A DNA stretch of 64,000 nucleotides from Rutidosis leptorrhynchoides (Eukaryota; Streptophyta; Magnoliopsida; Asterales; Asteraceae), in the NCBI RefSeq assembly GCF_046630445.1, contig NC_092339.1, positions 74,283,501 through 74,347,500 on the forward strand, in the 5' to 3' direction. Shown in pieces: positions 1 to 13,206 of this stretch. The translations under genes were made by a program, and so were the position numbers. How positions within the stretch are numbered: position 1 is the stretch's first letter; every line of letters starts with the position of its first letter. The notes under the pieces were generated by a model. It was not told the DNA's origin, did not search any database, and worked only from the letters and a program-made list of their open reading frames with translations.

Positions 1-2056
1 TAAAATCTCAAAATTTTTTTTTTTTTTGCTGGAACAGCATATGGCACGGCGCGCCATATGGCCGCGCGGCGCGCCAAACTGAACTGTCCCAAAAGTCATG
101 AAATGCGAAAAATATCGGCCACTTCCCGACATAATTAGACAATACGCTTTTAACAACATATTCAAACATGTAAAGCTAACACAATTCAAACATAAAATAA
201 GTTTTACAAAGCGGGGCCCACTTTGGCCGTTTTACGAGTTTAATACATAACGTGAGTTTCGACCACCAAAAAGTTTAAGTACCAAACGACACGATGAGCA
301 TGGTGTTTGGGATTAAACTACCCAAGTCATGGTCAAACTCCAAAAGCTAACACATCCAAAAGGCGTCCCTTAACAAGCGGGATTTCTAATCCAACCGTAT
401 GCCCTTACCCTTATCCACGCCGGAACCTATAAAATGGTAAAAAACGAGAGGGTAAGCTAACTCTTAGTGAGTAGAATAAATATATACATGCATATAAGAC
501 TTACCTACTCGCATCCACGATATCATATAACGCATACAAACGCATAACGCCTCAATAAACAAGCTAGTACTATCAAATCGTACAACTAGCAACATCAATA
601 GCATAATATTCATAATAATAATTAAATGCTAACGTCAACAACTATAAACCATGGTTAACCAATATCTTCGCAAGGGAATGACTTCGCGAAACAAGTCATC
701 GATGTTCATAACAACCGTTAGCTCCCAAAAACGGCTATGGTATGCTAACCCCCTAGGTGTTCCAAAAATGGCTATGGCATCACCCCCAAGTGTTCCCAAA
801 AACGGCTATGGCATCACTTGATCAATGTGTGAGTAAAACACGGCTATTACTCACAATCACGTACACAAACACGGCTATGTGCACAATAACTCGGATAATA
901 TCGTGGGAGTAAAATACGGCTATTACTCGCCACTATATGCACAAACACGGTTATGTGCATGAATATAAAACGTGGACAAAACGGCTATGCCTCACAACCA
1001 TGGTCACAAAACGGCTATGTGACACCATTAATATGGCACGTAAATCATATACATACATATATAGATTTTCCACTCACCTCAAAGTCTTGATGAGAGATAG
1101 ACAAGCTCGGAAATCTTCAATGTAACGTACCTATTACATTATACATAATATAAATCACAAACTCAAGTTGGTCAACCAACTCAAACTCCATTCTATAGTC
1201 ATTTTGACCCATGGCGCAATCTCGACCCATTTGCACCCTTAACCCTAATATTTGGGTCAATCATAACCAAAACCCTAACATTTGTCAAATTAGGTCTTAA
1301 AACACTTTTCAACACAAGGTCTATGCATCTTAAACATACACTAACTATTTTAGGTCCATTATGACCCATTTGACCACTTAAAAGTCAATACACCCATTTC
1401 GGGTCACCAACTAACCCACTTAACACCCATTTACATATATATAAGTATGCTAGTACTTTAACTAACCAATTTAGGCTCATAAACATAGTATACTACTTTG
1501 AAAACCCTAGTTAATCATCTTTGGGTCTACATGACCCAAATTCACCCAAAACACTCAATTTACTAACAAATGGGTTTTAGGTTCATCACTTACCCCAAAC
1601 CCTAACCCATAATCAAATTAAAATTAAAAAATCAAGATTAGAGCATACCACTACCACCAAAACGTAGCTAGAGGGTAGATGAACAACTTTAAAGCTTGCA
1701 CTTAGACCCGATTTAATCTTCTTCTTCCTTATTTTGAGCTCTCTTACTCTCGAAAAACCCTCTCTCTCTAAAATTGAATGGATGAGGTTGATGTAGGTGG
1801 AAATGGAGTTAATGAGGGCCCAACAACTGGTTTAGGGCCTTAAAGTCGGACCCCATGTGATTTAACCAATCTACCCCCAAAATATCTAATTTTAAAAGGG
1901 AGTGAGCTGTCACCGCATATCGGCGCGGTGCGCCAAAAGGTTGTGCGGCGCGCCAGTTGCCCAGTCCAGATTCTGCCTTTTATTTAAAATATGAAACGAA
2001 CACCCACTCAACCCATACCATATTTACACATGTGTACGATGAAATAATAGGGTCTT
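1..2056 (-). mobile_element. LTR fragment, minus strand, cut by window edge
   Basis: Read on the minus strand, this begins at 2056 with TGTAAGACCC, the same general form as other long-LTR gypsy starts in this window (TGTAACGACCC, TGTAGTGACCC). The far end lies left of base 1, so length and target duplication cannot be checked. It appears inserted into another LTR that starts at 2889. It holds a hairpin array (717-1028) and GC-rich motifs around 45-75 and 1921-1954 that share the word GGCGCGCC. No coding region is credible here; the short ORF at 937-1125 lies over the hairpin repeats. Solo LTR versus part of a full element cannot be decided. Confidence 0.6.
717..1028. repeat. Array of nine hairpins with a constant loop
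   Basis: The core AAAACGGCTAT or close variants recurs nine times. Most copies are flanked by short inverted repeats that differ in sequence between copies: GTTAGC/GCTAAC (717-749), GGTG/CACC (756-784), CAAGTG/CACTTG (787-820), GTGAGTAA/TTACTCAC (829-854), GTACACA/TGTGCAC with one mismatch (861-884), GAGTAA/TTACTC (907-928), ATGCACA/TGTGCAT (937-960), a weak GTG/CAC (972-995), and GTCACA/TGTGAC (1003-1023). The loop is constant while the stems change with pairing kept. It lies inside an LTR; function unknown. Confidence 0.8.
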
Positions 2057-2889
2057 ACAAGCTAACAAGCTTAGATTCTTGTTCTTGACTTCTCATTAAA
2101 CAAATGATGGAAGAAGCAAGATTACATGAAGATACAAGCTAGAAAGCTTGATCTTTAACAATAAACAACAACAAGTAGAATGATGATGATAGTATTCGAT
2201 TTTCAAAGAAGAAAAAAAGAAGAAAGAAAAAGATATATTACTTACAATCTAGAGAGGAAAGTTGGGAGTAAAGTGGTGTAAGTAAGATGTGTGTGTGAAA
2301 TGAAGTAAAAACTAGCTTATAAGAAACAAAAAAGAAAAAAGAAAAATGAACTCCCTTCTCCCTTGTTCAAACCGTCGGCCTAGGAGTCCAAAAGGGGAAG
2401 GTCAAGTTTGTTATTTCATGTGTGGGAGAGTGTTGTATGCTAGGAAGAGTATAAGGTTAAATGCATGGGAAAGAAGTGCATGCATGCTTCAGACATTCTT
2501 GTCTCCAACACTTAATTAATCTATGTTTAACCTTAATAAATTACTAGTAATATGATGGGCTCACTAACTAGTCCATTAAGAAATGTAAGGTGGGCTTTGA
2601 TAGTCCAAGTCCAATAATAAAAGCCCATGTATAAGTATGCAACAACTTAGTAACAAGCCCAAGTAATTAACTACTTACATTAGTTAATTAAGAATAATTA
2701 ATAATAATTAATTATGAACGTAAATAATATTCAAAATATTATTCGTGAAAAGCACGTGTCGAAAAGACGAGTCGGGACATAGAAATGTCAATTACGGTAA
2801 CAAGTAAAATGTATAAGAATACATTTAGTACAATGTAAGTATTAATAATAAATATTAATAATATAGTTAGAAAATTCAGGGTCGTTACA
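2057..2889 (-). mobile_element. Start of a second LTR, minus strand
   Basis: On the minus strand this begins at 2889 with TGTAACGACCCTG, a typical start for long gypsy LTRs, and is interrupted at 2056 by the next LTR. Bases 2890-2894 (TAGTG) would be its target duplication, but the partner copy lies outside the window. AT-rich, no coding potential. The order of events is: Athila LTR, then this LTR, then the 1-2056 LTR. Confidence 0.6.
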
Positions 2890-3635
2890 TAGTGGTTCCA
2901 TAGCTTCTAACCTTGACCATGCTCAAGTGATCCTATAGTACATCAACACTGTACTCTACTGTTGCAGCAGTATTTCCTCGAGTCTTATACTATTGACCAA
3001 TGGTCCTATGGTAATTCCCCACGTACTTTATAGTATTTCTGATGGGTTCATACCTTGACCAATGCATAAACAAGGATAATTAATTACCTAATAATTGTCG
3101 ACTTTATAAAAGGTTTTAATCACGTTTATTGGTGGAAAGATGATAATAACAAGGTTTAATATCATAGGCAGAAAGCGAGTACAAAACGATAATCATCCCT
3201 AACTAACATTATTAAATCATGGTAACATAATCAAACAATTACTCACACATCATGGAAATAAGCATTTCAATCATTAATAAATCACAAACATCAAACAAGA
3301 ACAATATGACGAATTAATAAAAGAAAGGATAGATAGTACTGGATAATAATGCCGAATAATAATGCGGACAGAGTAACATTTGTATTTCCTCATAATATCC
3401 AAAGCGTTACAATGCTTGATAGCTTCTACTGCTAACTACATACTAATCTCCTACTGAACACTAGAGAGCGACAGTAGAGAGATGGCTACATTCCTAATCC
3501 CTGTACTTTTCTCTATATAATCTGGAGAGAGAAAGTAGAGAGAACTAATCTCCTATAAAACACTATAGAGACTATAGAGATATTTAGAGAGAGAAGTGAA
3601 AGAAAATGGTGTGTTGAAATGAGAAATGAAGCCCT

Positions 3636-3644
3636 CCTTTTATA
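3636..3644 (-). promoter_or_regulatory. LTR TATA box
   Basis: Minus-strand TATAAAAGG in the left Athila LTR. The upstream side (higher coordinates) carries the repeated GC-rich motif array at 3679-3990. The start of transcription would fall near 3605-3615 by usual plant TATA spacing; this is inferred. Confidence 0.5.
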
Positions 3645-3678
3645 AGCAAAGCTGATGGCATTTTCGTAAATAAGCTGA

Positions 3679-3990
3679 CCGGCAGCAAGTTTGCAATTCG
3701 GCGACCAGTTTACATACATTCGGCAGCCCTTTTTTTTGCTCTTCGGCAGCCCGTTTGTTGGCTCTTCAGCAGCCCATTTTTTATAGCGGCATGCCGTTTT
3801 TTATTGCGACAGGCCATTTAATAGGCCTGTTTTTCTGGCAGGCCGTTCTCGCAGGCCGTTTAATTTTCTGGAGGCCTTTTTTTGACCTGTTTTCTTGGTC
3901 ACCCGTTTTCAATCAGTTCACCCATTTTTCATACTTTGGTAGGCCATTTTTTTGGACTGGCAAGCCGTTTTTTGGACTGGCAAGCCGTTT
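3679..3990. repeat. Degenerate GC-rich word array upstream of the LTR TATA
   Basis: About fourteen loose copies of a word like GGCAGCCCGTTTTT or GGCAGGCCGTTTTT occur here (for example near 3720, 3743, 3768, 3787, 3837, 3850, 3941, 3958 and 3977), each a near-palindromic GC core followed by a T run. The regular spacing gives the periodic-looking ORF at 3755-4087, rejected as a gene. The array lies just upstream, in LTR sense, of the TATA box. Confidence 0.6.
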
Positions 3991-4352
3991 TCTTCTAGAA
4001 GCTTTCCAGGGTTTCACCGTTTTGCCTCTAACTTCTTCGTTTCTTGTCCGTTTTAAGCGATTCTTGCGTCCACACATTCATAATTAAGAATCCTACAATA
4101 TAGGATCAACCAAATAATATTTTACAAAAAATATAAAATAATTAATTTAAACGCGAGTTATTCTTCTTTGCCGGTTTTGCTCGTTTTTCTTTGTTTTTCA
4201 TCCGTTTTTAGTAATTCTTGAAACATAGCCTTTGTAATGACATAATCTACCAAATGAAGCAAATAAATACTTATTTAGATGATTAAGTCAATTATTTTAT
4301 CATAAATGGGGCTAATATAGGGGGTAAAACCGTGACTTTTTAGCCGATATCA

Positions 4353-6059
4353 AATATCCCACACTTAGACTTTGCTTGTCCTCAAGCAAACCTTTCTTTT
4401 ATTTTGAGTTCAAGAATGCTTCTGAGATTTCCATTCTATTATTCAAGTGGTTTGTTATTTATTATAAGAGCAAAATCAGACAAACCGTCTTCTAAAAGGG
4501 TAGAAACTATCTCTGCAAGCATGAGGGGAAGTTACATGACTTTAACTTCCTTACATGAGTCACTTAAATCACTCAAGTGTTTGGGGTTCCCTATCAATCT
4601 ATGAAATGAATACGCTCATAGCCAGTCATGTTGCAAGTATTGTCATAGGGTTGACCAAGAATCAAATCTCCACTGGTTAGATAAGGACGGCACCGATCTT
4701 CTCCCTAATCATTCTTTCAAGAGGAAGAGCGGGTTTAAAGGTTGATTTGCAGAGAAAAGTGAAGGTTTTGATATGGTGAAAAGGGTGATTTTTGAATTTT
4801 TGAAATTTTAGAGATATTCGATAGATTTCGGTTTCATGATGATATACTTTTTCTAGGAAAGATGGTACTCTATTTTTGATAAAGAGTTCCTTTAGAGGGT
4901 GCTGATTTTCAGCGAAGACTTTGCTTCTTTTTTGCAATCCTCCTGGGTCACAATCTTCATTTTCTTTGAGATATATGCTTTTAATTGAAGACTTTTCTCT
5001 TCTTTATTTTGAAGACTTTGCTCAACAATTTTATTATTTTTTTATTTTTATTTTTTGCATATTCCATCTTTATAACGTTGTCTATTTCTTCTTGTGCTCA
5101 GAGAAAAATGTATTTCACCAGAAATAGGTCTTTTTATGACCTATCAAAAACAGTCTGGAATTTTAAAAAATTTCGACAAGTATTTGAAGTAAACTTGGTC
5201 GATCTATCTCTTTGAATTTCTAGATTTTAAAAATGAGAAATGAAAGATGGTGGAAAGGGTAACGTATATGATAGTGAATTTGGGGGTGAATCTTTTCTGA
5301 TTCATCAACTCTTTGGCGTGAGTTGGTCGATTTAAATGCGTGGAGTGGAAACGGAAATAGATGGTTTTTGTCTTCTCTATTCAGAATGATTTCGGAAGGA
5401 GTATCGTACCTACACCACGTATGGCGCTTACTAACCATTGGTCTCGAAATGTATGTCAAGGTCAAGTTCAAACTCTAAATGCTAACATCGGCACTCTCAA
5501 CGGAAAAGATAGTGAAGCATTAAAAATGAATGCTTATTAGGCCATTTTTGGGGTGCCTCACAACAATTATATTAGGTTGATAATGCCTAATCATGCAATG
5601 CTCTTTTAGAGAATTGGTTCATCTTTAAGAAGATTTCTGTCCTCATTTGTCTTAATTTTAGAACAAACACGCTTGATTTTCGATAGTACCTTTCCAGAAA
5701 GTATTATTTAGCCAAAAATTTTGAAAATTTACATTGAGGACAAAGAATCTAAAGAGTAGGTCTACTCGAAAAGCTTAGTAAAATTTTAAGTTAAGAACAT
5801 TTTCCGAGCATTCCATAGCTAATTATGGTGTACTACACCGCTATCCCACACTTAGAGGAACATTGTCCCTAATGTTCATTCTTAGATTTTAGGGAGCTAA
5901 AATCCCACACTTAGAGTTTGAACATGTCGAAAAATGTATGTAAGCTCAATATTGGGTTAGAATCCCACACTTAGTGATAAGCTTAAGATAGGGTATAGTT
6001 TAAGGATATAACGAAGCAAAATAAAGAAACGAATTACTCCCATTGGGTGTGGCTGTGAG
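4353..6059 (-). mobile_element. 3' untranslated region of the left Athila element, part 1
   Basis: This is non-coding sequence between the 3' LTR and the solo LTR inserted at 6060. On the minus strand it has repeated AAGTGTGGGA motifs (4358-4367, 5844-5853, 5904-5913, 5962-5971). Two are preceded by hairpins: TTGCTTG/CAAGCAA (4372-4389) and GAACATT/AATGTTC (5858-5877). Such AGTGTGGGA motifs are typical of Athila/Tat 3' ends (recollection). ORFs at 4404-4604, 4677-4937, 4985-5215 and 5220-5471 are short, AT-driven and resemble nothing I know. Confidence 0.55.
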
Positions 6060-7992
6060 TGAAATGTCTCGTTCAAATCGATTATAAACGTTTCATATTA
6101 ATTGGTTTCTTTGCGAGGTTTTGACCTCTATATGAGACGTTTTTCAAAGACTGCATTCGATTTTAAAACAAACCATAACCTTTATTTTATCAATAAAGGT
6201 TTAAAAAGCTTTACGTAGATTATCAAATAATGATAATCTAAAATATCCTGTTTACACACGACCATTACATAATGGTTTACAATACAAATATGTTACATCG
6301 AAATCAGTTTCTTGAATGCAGTTTTTAAACAATATCGTACAAACATGGACTCCAAATCTTGTCCTTAATTTAGTATGCAACAGCGGAAGCTCTTAACAAT
6401 CACCTGAGAATAAACATGCTTAAAACGTCAACAAAAATGTTGGTGAGTTATAGGTTTAGCCTATATATTTATTAAATCATATTAATAGACCACAAGATTT
6501 CATATTTCCATTTCTCATAAACAACATGCATGCATAATAGCAATCTGCATAAAAAAATCATTCATATGGTGAACACCTGGTAATTGACATTAACAAGATG
6601 CATATAGAATATCCCATCATTCCGGGACTCCCTTCGGACATGATAAATTTCCAAGTACTAAAGCATCCGGTACTTTAGATGGGACTTGTTGGGCCCGATA
6701 GATCTATCTTTAGGATTCGCGTCAATTAGGGTGTCTGTTCCCTAATTCTTAGATTACCAGACTAAAAGGGGCATATTCGGCTTCGATCATTCAACCAAAA
6801 AATGTAGTTTCACGTACTTGTGTCTATTTTGTAAAACATTTATAAAACTGCATGTATTCTCATCCCAAAAATATTAGATTTTAAAAGTGGGACTATAACT
6901 CACTTTCACAGATTTTTCCTTCGTTGGAAAATAACACTTGGCCACTGGTCGATTCACAAACCTATAACAAATATATACATACATATCAAAGTATAATCGA
7001 AATATATTCATAATATATTTTATTACGTTTCAACGTTTTAAATTTGTTAAGTTAACAGTCCAACGTTAGTAGTCCACAATTAGTTGTTCACAGTTAGTAG
7101 TACAGAAATAAATCAATATATATTATCTCGAATCAATCCACGACCCAGTGTATACAAGTCTCAGACTCGATCACAAATCAAAGTATATATATTATTTTGG
7201 AATCAACCTCAACCCTGTATAGCTAACTCGATCATTACCGCATATAGAGTATCTATGGTTGTTCCAAATAATATATATAGATGACGTCGATATGATATGT
7301 CAAAATATTGTATACGTGTCTACGGTCTATCAAGATTACATAATATATGTTATAATACATGTACAATACAATATAAGTTAGTTAAGTTATGGTTAGTATA
7401 GATTTGTTACAAAGTTTCACGTAGCTAAAACTAGTAATTTTTACCAATTTTGTTTTACCCATCATTTCTTCGTTTTAAATCCGTTTTGAGTGAATCAATT
7501 TGCTATGGTTTCGTATCGAACTTGATTTTATGAAACTAAACAGAAAAAGTGATGGTTTATAGTCAGAGTTACAAGTTACAAGTCATTTTTGTAAGAGGTA
7601 GTCATTTCAGTTGAAAGAACGACGTCTAGATGACCATTTTGAAAAACATACTTCCACTTTGAGTTTAACCATGATTTTTGGATATAGTTTCATGTTCATA
7701 AGAAAAATAATTTTCCCAGAAGAATAACTTTTAAATCAAAGTTTATCATAGTTTTTAATTATCCAAACCAAAACAGCCCCCGATTTTACTACAACGACGT
7801 ATGTCCGGTTTTACGGTGTTCTTCGTGTTTCCAGGTTTTAAATCATTAAGTTAGCATATCATATAGATATAAAACATGTGTTTAGTTGATTTTAAAAGTT
7901 AAGTTAGAAGGATTAACTTTGTTTGCAAATAAGTTTAGAATTAACTAAACTATGTTCTAGTGATTACAAGTTCAAATCTTCGAATAAGATAG

Positions 7993-7993
<1 letters not shown>

Positions 7994-8076
<83 letters not shown>
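7994..8076. repeat. (AT)n microsatellite
   Basis: About 41 dinucleotide units inside the solo LTR, at a place where the chromovirus LTRs have only a short ATACATATA. It grew after insertion. Confidence 0.95.
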
Positions 8077-8079
<3 letters not shown>

Positions 8080-8705
8080 TCGAATGATGTTAAGAACATC
8101 ATTACTACCTAAAGTTTAGTAGGTAAACCTACTGGAAGTGACAAGAAATGATCTAGCTTCAAAGGATTCTTGGATGGCTTGAAAGTTCTTGAAGTAAAAT
8201 CATGACACGAAAACAAGTTCAAGTAAGATTTCTACTCGAATTAAGATAGTTTATAGTTATAGAAATCGAATCAAAGTTTGAATATGAATATTACCTTGAA
8301 TTAGGATGATAACCTACTATAAATAACAGAGGGTTCTTGATCTTAGATGATTACTTGGAATGGATTAGAAAGCTTGGAAGTAAACTAGTAAACTTGAAAG
8401 GGTTTTCGAAGTGTTCTTGAGTAGTTATTTTTATGATGAATATAGATAATAACCAAAACTTGTATTTGATGATTTCTTGCTGGAAAAATAGTAGTTTAGA
8501 CGTTCATGGAAGAGTGTGTGTGTATTTTGAGAGAGAACTGGAAAGAAAATTGGAATGAAATGGAGTGAATGATGAGTGGTAAGTGGTGAGTGTGGTTAAA
8601 AGGAGTTCTAGTTAGTTGACTAGTTCATGGTAGAAGTTAAACTTGATTAGTCATGCATGACATAATCAAGAGTGGAATCCCATGCTAGTTCCTATTGGTA
8701 TATAC

Positions 8706-9627
8706 TGTCATAACCCGTCCTAATCCTCCTGGATGAAGTCATCAACATTTGGTCCCATTGCGATGATCGACACCAAGTAATGTCCTTAAAATGAGCTAAT
8801 GCACAGCGGAAGGCTTAATTTGTACCTGAGAATAAACATGCTTAAAAGTGTCAACCAAAAGGTTGGTGAGTTCATAGGTTTATCATGATAATCATTTCAA
8901 TATATTAATAGACCACAAGATTTCCGTTTATAAATATATGTACACTCGCAAGTGTATAAAACCATTCTGCTTATGTTGAGGCCTCAGTAACCAACCTTAA
9001 CAATAATATAATAAGTCATCTTCGCAAAGATGGATACGTACACCGGTGCTAATAAATAATCCTCGAAGTACTAAACATCCGCCCACTAGCTCTTATGTCT
9101 AGTGCAGCCTACAGGATGGGGGTGTCAAGCCCGATAGATCTATCTTTAGGATTCGCGCTTATATGCTCTTATAACATATAACTAAATTACCTAGCACAAC
9201 AATCCGCAGAATATCATTTTTAATCACTTGTCTCTATTTTGTAAAACATTTATAAAAGCAGCGCATGTATTCTCAGCCCAAAAGTATATATTGCAAAAGC
9301 AATTAAAAGGGGAGCAAATGAAACTCACCATACTGTATTTTGTAGTAAAAATACATATGACTATATTGAACAAGTATAGGGTTGGCCTCGATTCACGAAC
9401 CTATATCATTTATATATATATATATTAACACACAAAATGGTAATCGAACAAATTTATATATTATTAGAGATTTAATTGTTATTTTAATTAGATTTTTCAT
9501 TAATAACCTTATTAATTATAAAAGTATTAATAAAATTATGTTATGTGTAGTAAATATAGTGTTAAGTTATTGTTATTTGATAAAATAATATTGATAATGA
9601 TAATAAATAAAAGTTGTTTTATTTTAC

Positions 9628-9695
<68 letters not shown>

Positions 9696-12233
9696 TAATA
9701 TTAATGGTTATTATGATAATGATATGGATAATGTAAAAATAATAATATTAATGTCAACATAATAATAAGGATAGTAATAATAATAATTTTGATAAAAATG
9801 ATAATTTCACTAGTTATGATAATATTAATAGTAAAAAAATGATACTTTTAATATAAATGATAGTTTTTAATAAAAATGATACTATTAATAATATTAATGA
9901 TATTATTAATAATAATTTTAATAATACCAATAATAATAGTAATAAAAATGATATTAGTAATAATAATTATAAATAGATAAATAACTACCTTAGGGAAGTA
10001 GCCCTAAAAATAATGCCCAAGCCCGGGTTTGAACCTGCGACGTCCCGCTAACCCGATAAACTACACAATTAGTATGTCCATTGGTTTTTGAAATATCTCC
10101 CAACCTATTTCCATTTAAACCTTTGTCTAATTCTTCTTCTTCTTAATTTCATCATTCTTATACCCATTTTCTTATCATCATAATACAATCATCATCAATA
10201 TCGACATTACTAACATCATCATCATTTACCTATATCATCATCATCTTTATCATAATTATATCATGATTTTATGTATCATTATTACCACCATTCGTTCACC
10301 CTGTGTACATCACTCATCATCTTTTATTATATAACGTATCAATTTGATATCATCTTCTTCTCCATGAATCGTGTTCCATTATCTTGATCATAACAGCTAA
10401 ATGACCCCCAATTAATAATAATACTAATTTAATTATAATACAAAATGAGTATTTGTCTCCGTTACTAAGAAGAGCAAGATTTAATGGGTGAGTTTCTTTT
10501 GGCCCACTACCATAACTTATATCATTATCTCTAATCATCTTTCCATTACACGACATTAATCCTTCCAGCTCATTATAATCAAAATCCCCATATCTTTATT
10601 ATATAAACCCATGTTCATAATCATATACTTTCCATAGGATCCCATGACTCACTTTCAATGTGAACATACAAATGGTCTCCTACAGCTCATGTTTGTCCCC
10701 CACAATCAATAAATAATAATAAGAAAAAAACGTTGTCTATATAATCCAAAGTAAGTATAGCGGAAACAGTAAAAAAAATATTTATGGGGTGTTCGGTTGT
10801 GATTATAGTAAACGAAGGAAAAGGTGAAGAAAGATGGTTGTTCAGCTCATAGCAGTGGCTGAAACAAAACGGCAGCAGGTGGCGTGATGATTGTCGGGGT
10901 TGAGCTGCAAAACAGAAATAACATATGTCGATGGTCGTGGGTTTGCAAAGTGGTTATTGTGGTACGGTTTAAATTGAAGGTGGTTTTGAGAAACAACACA
11001 GAAAAGAGAGTGATAGATGGAAAGATAAGGTGTTTGATGATGACGACTAGAAACAAAACGGTGATGGTGATCGTTGATGACTAAAGTGGTTTGGGGTGAC
11101 GGTGAAGGAAGTGGTTCGAACTAGAGAAACAGTACAAGTAGCAGTAGTGTTGTAGGTTGTTCTTGGCTACAAAAACAGTCCGCAGTTGATGGTTGCAGGA
11201 TGGCGACGAGGGTTTCAAATGGTGGAAGTGAGTTGTAGTTGGGGGTCTTTGAAGGTTTAATTGACGATCGAATGGTGGGTGTTTGGTTTCTCAAAGTAAC
11301 TGAAAACAAAACGGTTTCTTGATGATGATGATAGTAGTTCAAGGCGACGGTTGGAAGTGGTGAACCGATGGTTGTGAGGAGAAGAAGGGTGGCGACGATT
11401 GAGGGTGAAGTGGTGTTGATCATAGCTCACTATATGAATATGTATCATATATAAATGGATTTTATCTATATCATTTATTTATTTTTATTTTTTTAATAAT
11501 GGAATGATCATATGATGTATGTTTTGGCAATATATCACGAGAATAATAGAGGAGTAGGTGAAGAACTATTAGTCTGATTGTGATACAATTGGTCATATGT
11601 AATATTTATAAGTTCAAATAAAATCATAAGCGTCATGTTCTTTATGTAATATTTTAAAATTAATCATATTATAAACTTATATAATATACAGTAATATTTA
11701 TCAAGTTCAGTAATAAGTCAGATTCCTATTTGGCATGTCATATTTATCAAGTGTAACAACGTTTGTATGTTGTCATTTTAAAATTTTGGGTTCACTAATT
11801 TTAAATTTGGTTTGTATACATACTGTATTTTATATATGTATAAGTGTATGTATCTGATTAGTCTGTATTAACAAATATATATACACGAAATATTAATACT
11901 AATAATAAGCATAATAGTAATATTAAAGTTAATAATAATGATAATGATATCAATAATTCTAATAATTCATAATTATTAATTAAATAATTTAATAATAATA
12001 CTAATTATTGATAATAATAATTATTAATGATAATGTTTATGATAATATTGATAATGTTATTCACAATTGTCCGTGAATCGTTGGGAGAAAATCACAGTTT
12101 ATTTAATTGAATGTATGACAATAGTTCAAACTTTTTGAGACTTAACATCACAGACTTTGCTTATCGTGTCAAAAATATTAAATCGTATCGAGAGTTTGGT
12201 TTAAAATTAGTTGAAATTTTCCGGGTCGTTACA
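8706..12233 (-). mobile_element. Nested solo LTR of a related gypsy family
   Basis: On the minus strand it starts TGTAACGACCCGG at 12233 and ends GGGTTATGACA at 8706. Flanking 5-bp copies TATAC lie at 8701-8705 and 12234-12238. At 3,528 bp it is about the length of the other LTRs here. It shares blocks with the chromovirus LTR, for example the GCATGTTTATTCTCAGGT stretch and the AGATAGATCTATC region, but differs widely elsewhere. It holds an AAT microsatellite and no credible gene; the overlapping ORFs around 10350-11448 on both strands are low-complexity and unlike any family I know. Confidence 0.88.
9627..9691. repeat. (AAT)n microsatellite
   Basis: About 21 trinucleotide units. The next 300 bp remain TAATAA-rich and look like decayed extension of the same repeat. 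Confidence 0.95.
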
Positions 12234-12915
12234 TATACCCATAGTAAGTACGTCTAGAAGCTAGGTATTGTACGAGTACGAATACGGATGAACACGAGTA
12301 GAATTGTTGATGAAAACAAATGAGAATGTAATTGTGACCAACTTTGATAAGTATGAGTGTTTTGATATGTGTATTGAAGTCTTCCAAAAGTGTATTAATA
12401 CATCTTAATACACTACATGTATATACATTTTAACTGAGTCGTTAAGTCATCGTTAGTCGTTACATGTAAGTGTTGTTTTGAAACCTTTAAGTTAACGATC
12501 TTATTTAATGTAGTTAACCCATTGTTTATTATATCTAATGAGATGTTAAATTATCATATTATCATGATAACATGGTGTATGAATATATCTTAATACGATT
12601 TATATATATTAAAACGTTGTTACAACGATAATCGTTACATATATAACTCGTTTTGAAACTCTTAAGTTAGTAGTCTTGTTTTACATATGTAGTTCATTGT
12701 TTACACACTTAATGATATATTTAATTATAATTTTATCATATTAAACATAGTGTATCAATATCTTACTACGATTCATATGTATTTAGTAAGACGTTGTTAT
12801 AACGATAATCGTTATATATATCGTTTCGAGTTTCTTAATTCAATAGTCTCATTTTTATGTATATAACTCATTGTTAATATACTTGGTGAGATACTTACTT
12901 ATCATAATATCATGT

Positions 12916-13018
<103 letters not shown>

Positions 13019-13206
13019 TGTTGTTTTTACAAGTTTTAACGTTCGTGAATCGCCGGTCAACTTGGGTGGTCAGTTGTCTACATGAAACTCATTTCAAATA
13101 ATCAAGTCTTAACAAGTTTGATTGCTTAACATGTTAGAAATATTTAATCATGTAAATATCAATTTCATTTAGTATATATAAATATGGAAAAGTTCGGGTC
13201 ACTACA

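Larger units (their letters stand above)
2895..4352 (-). mobile_element. 3' LTR (partial) of the left Athila element
   Basis: On the minus strand the LTR starts at 4352 with TGATATCGG, directly after AAGTGTGGGATATT. The right-hand Athila element has the same arrangement (TGATAATGC after AAGTGTGGGAATATT at 54251). A minus-strand TATAAAAGG lies at 3636-3644. The far end is lost to the LTR that starts at 2889. About 1.46 kb remains, against about 1.87 kb in the right-hand copy. ORFs at 3513-3719 and 3755-4087 are products of the repetitive U3 sequence and are not taken as genes. Confidence 0.6.

Noticed and set aside
717..1028. Regular repeats resembling a CRISPR array
   Set aside because: Plant nuclear DNA, repeats only about 11-13 bp with variable flanking palindromes and irregular spacing; no cas genes.
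3755..4087. 110-residue ORF
   Set aside because: It is the in-frame reading of a degenerate GC-word/T-run array in an LTR; periodic Phe-rich product.
10021..10060. tRNA or SINE B-box-like text (GGTTCAAACCC on the minus strand)
   Set aside because: No matching A box, no cloverleaf, no tail or target duplication; it lies inside a solo LTR.
10847..11448. Overlapping minus-strand ORFs of 60-100 residues
   Set aside because: Low-complexity Thr/Ser/His-rich products inside a solo LTR; no family recognised and frames overlap on both strands.
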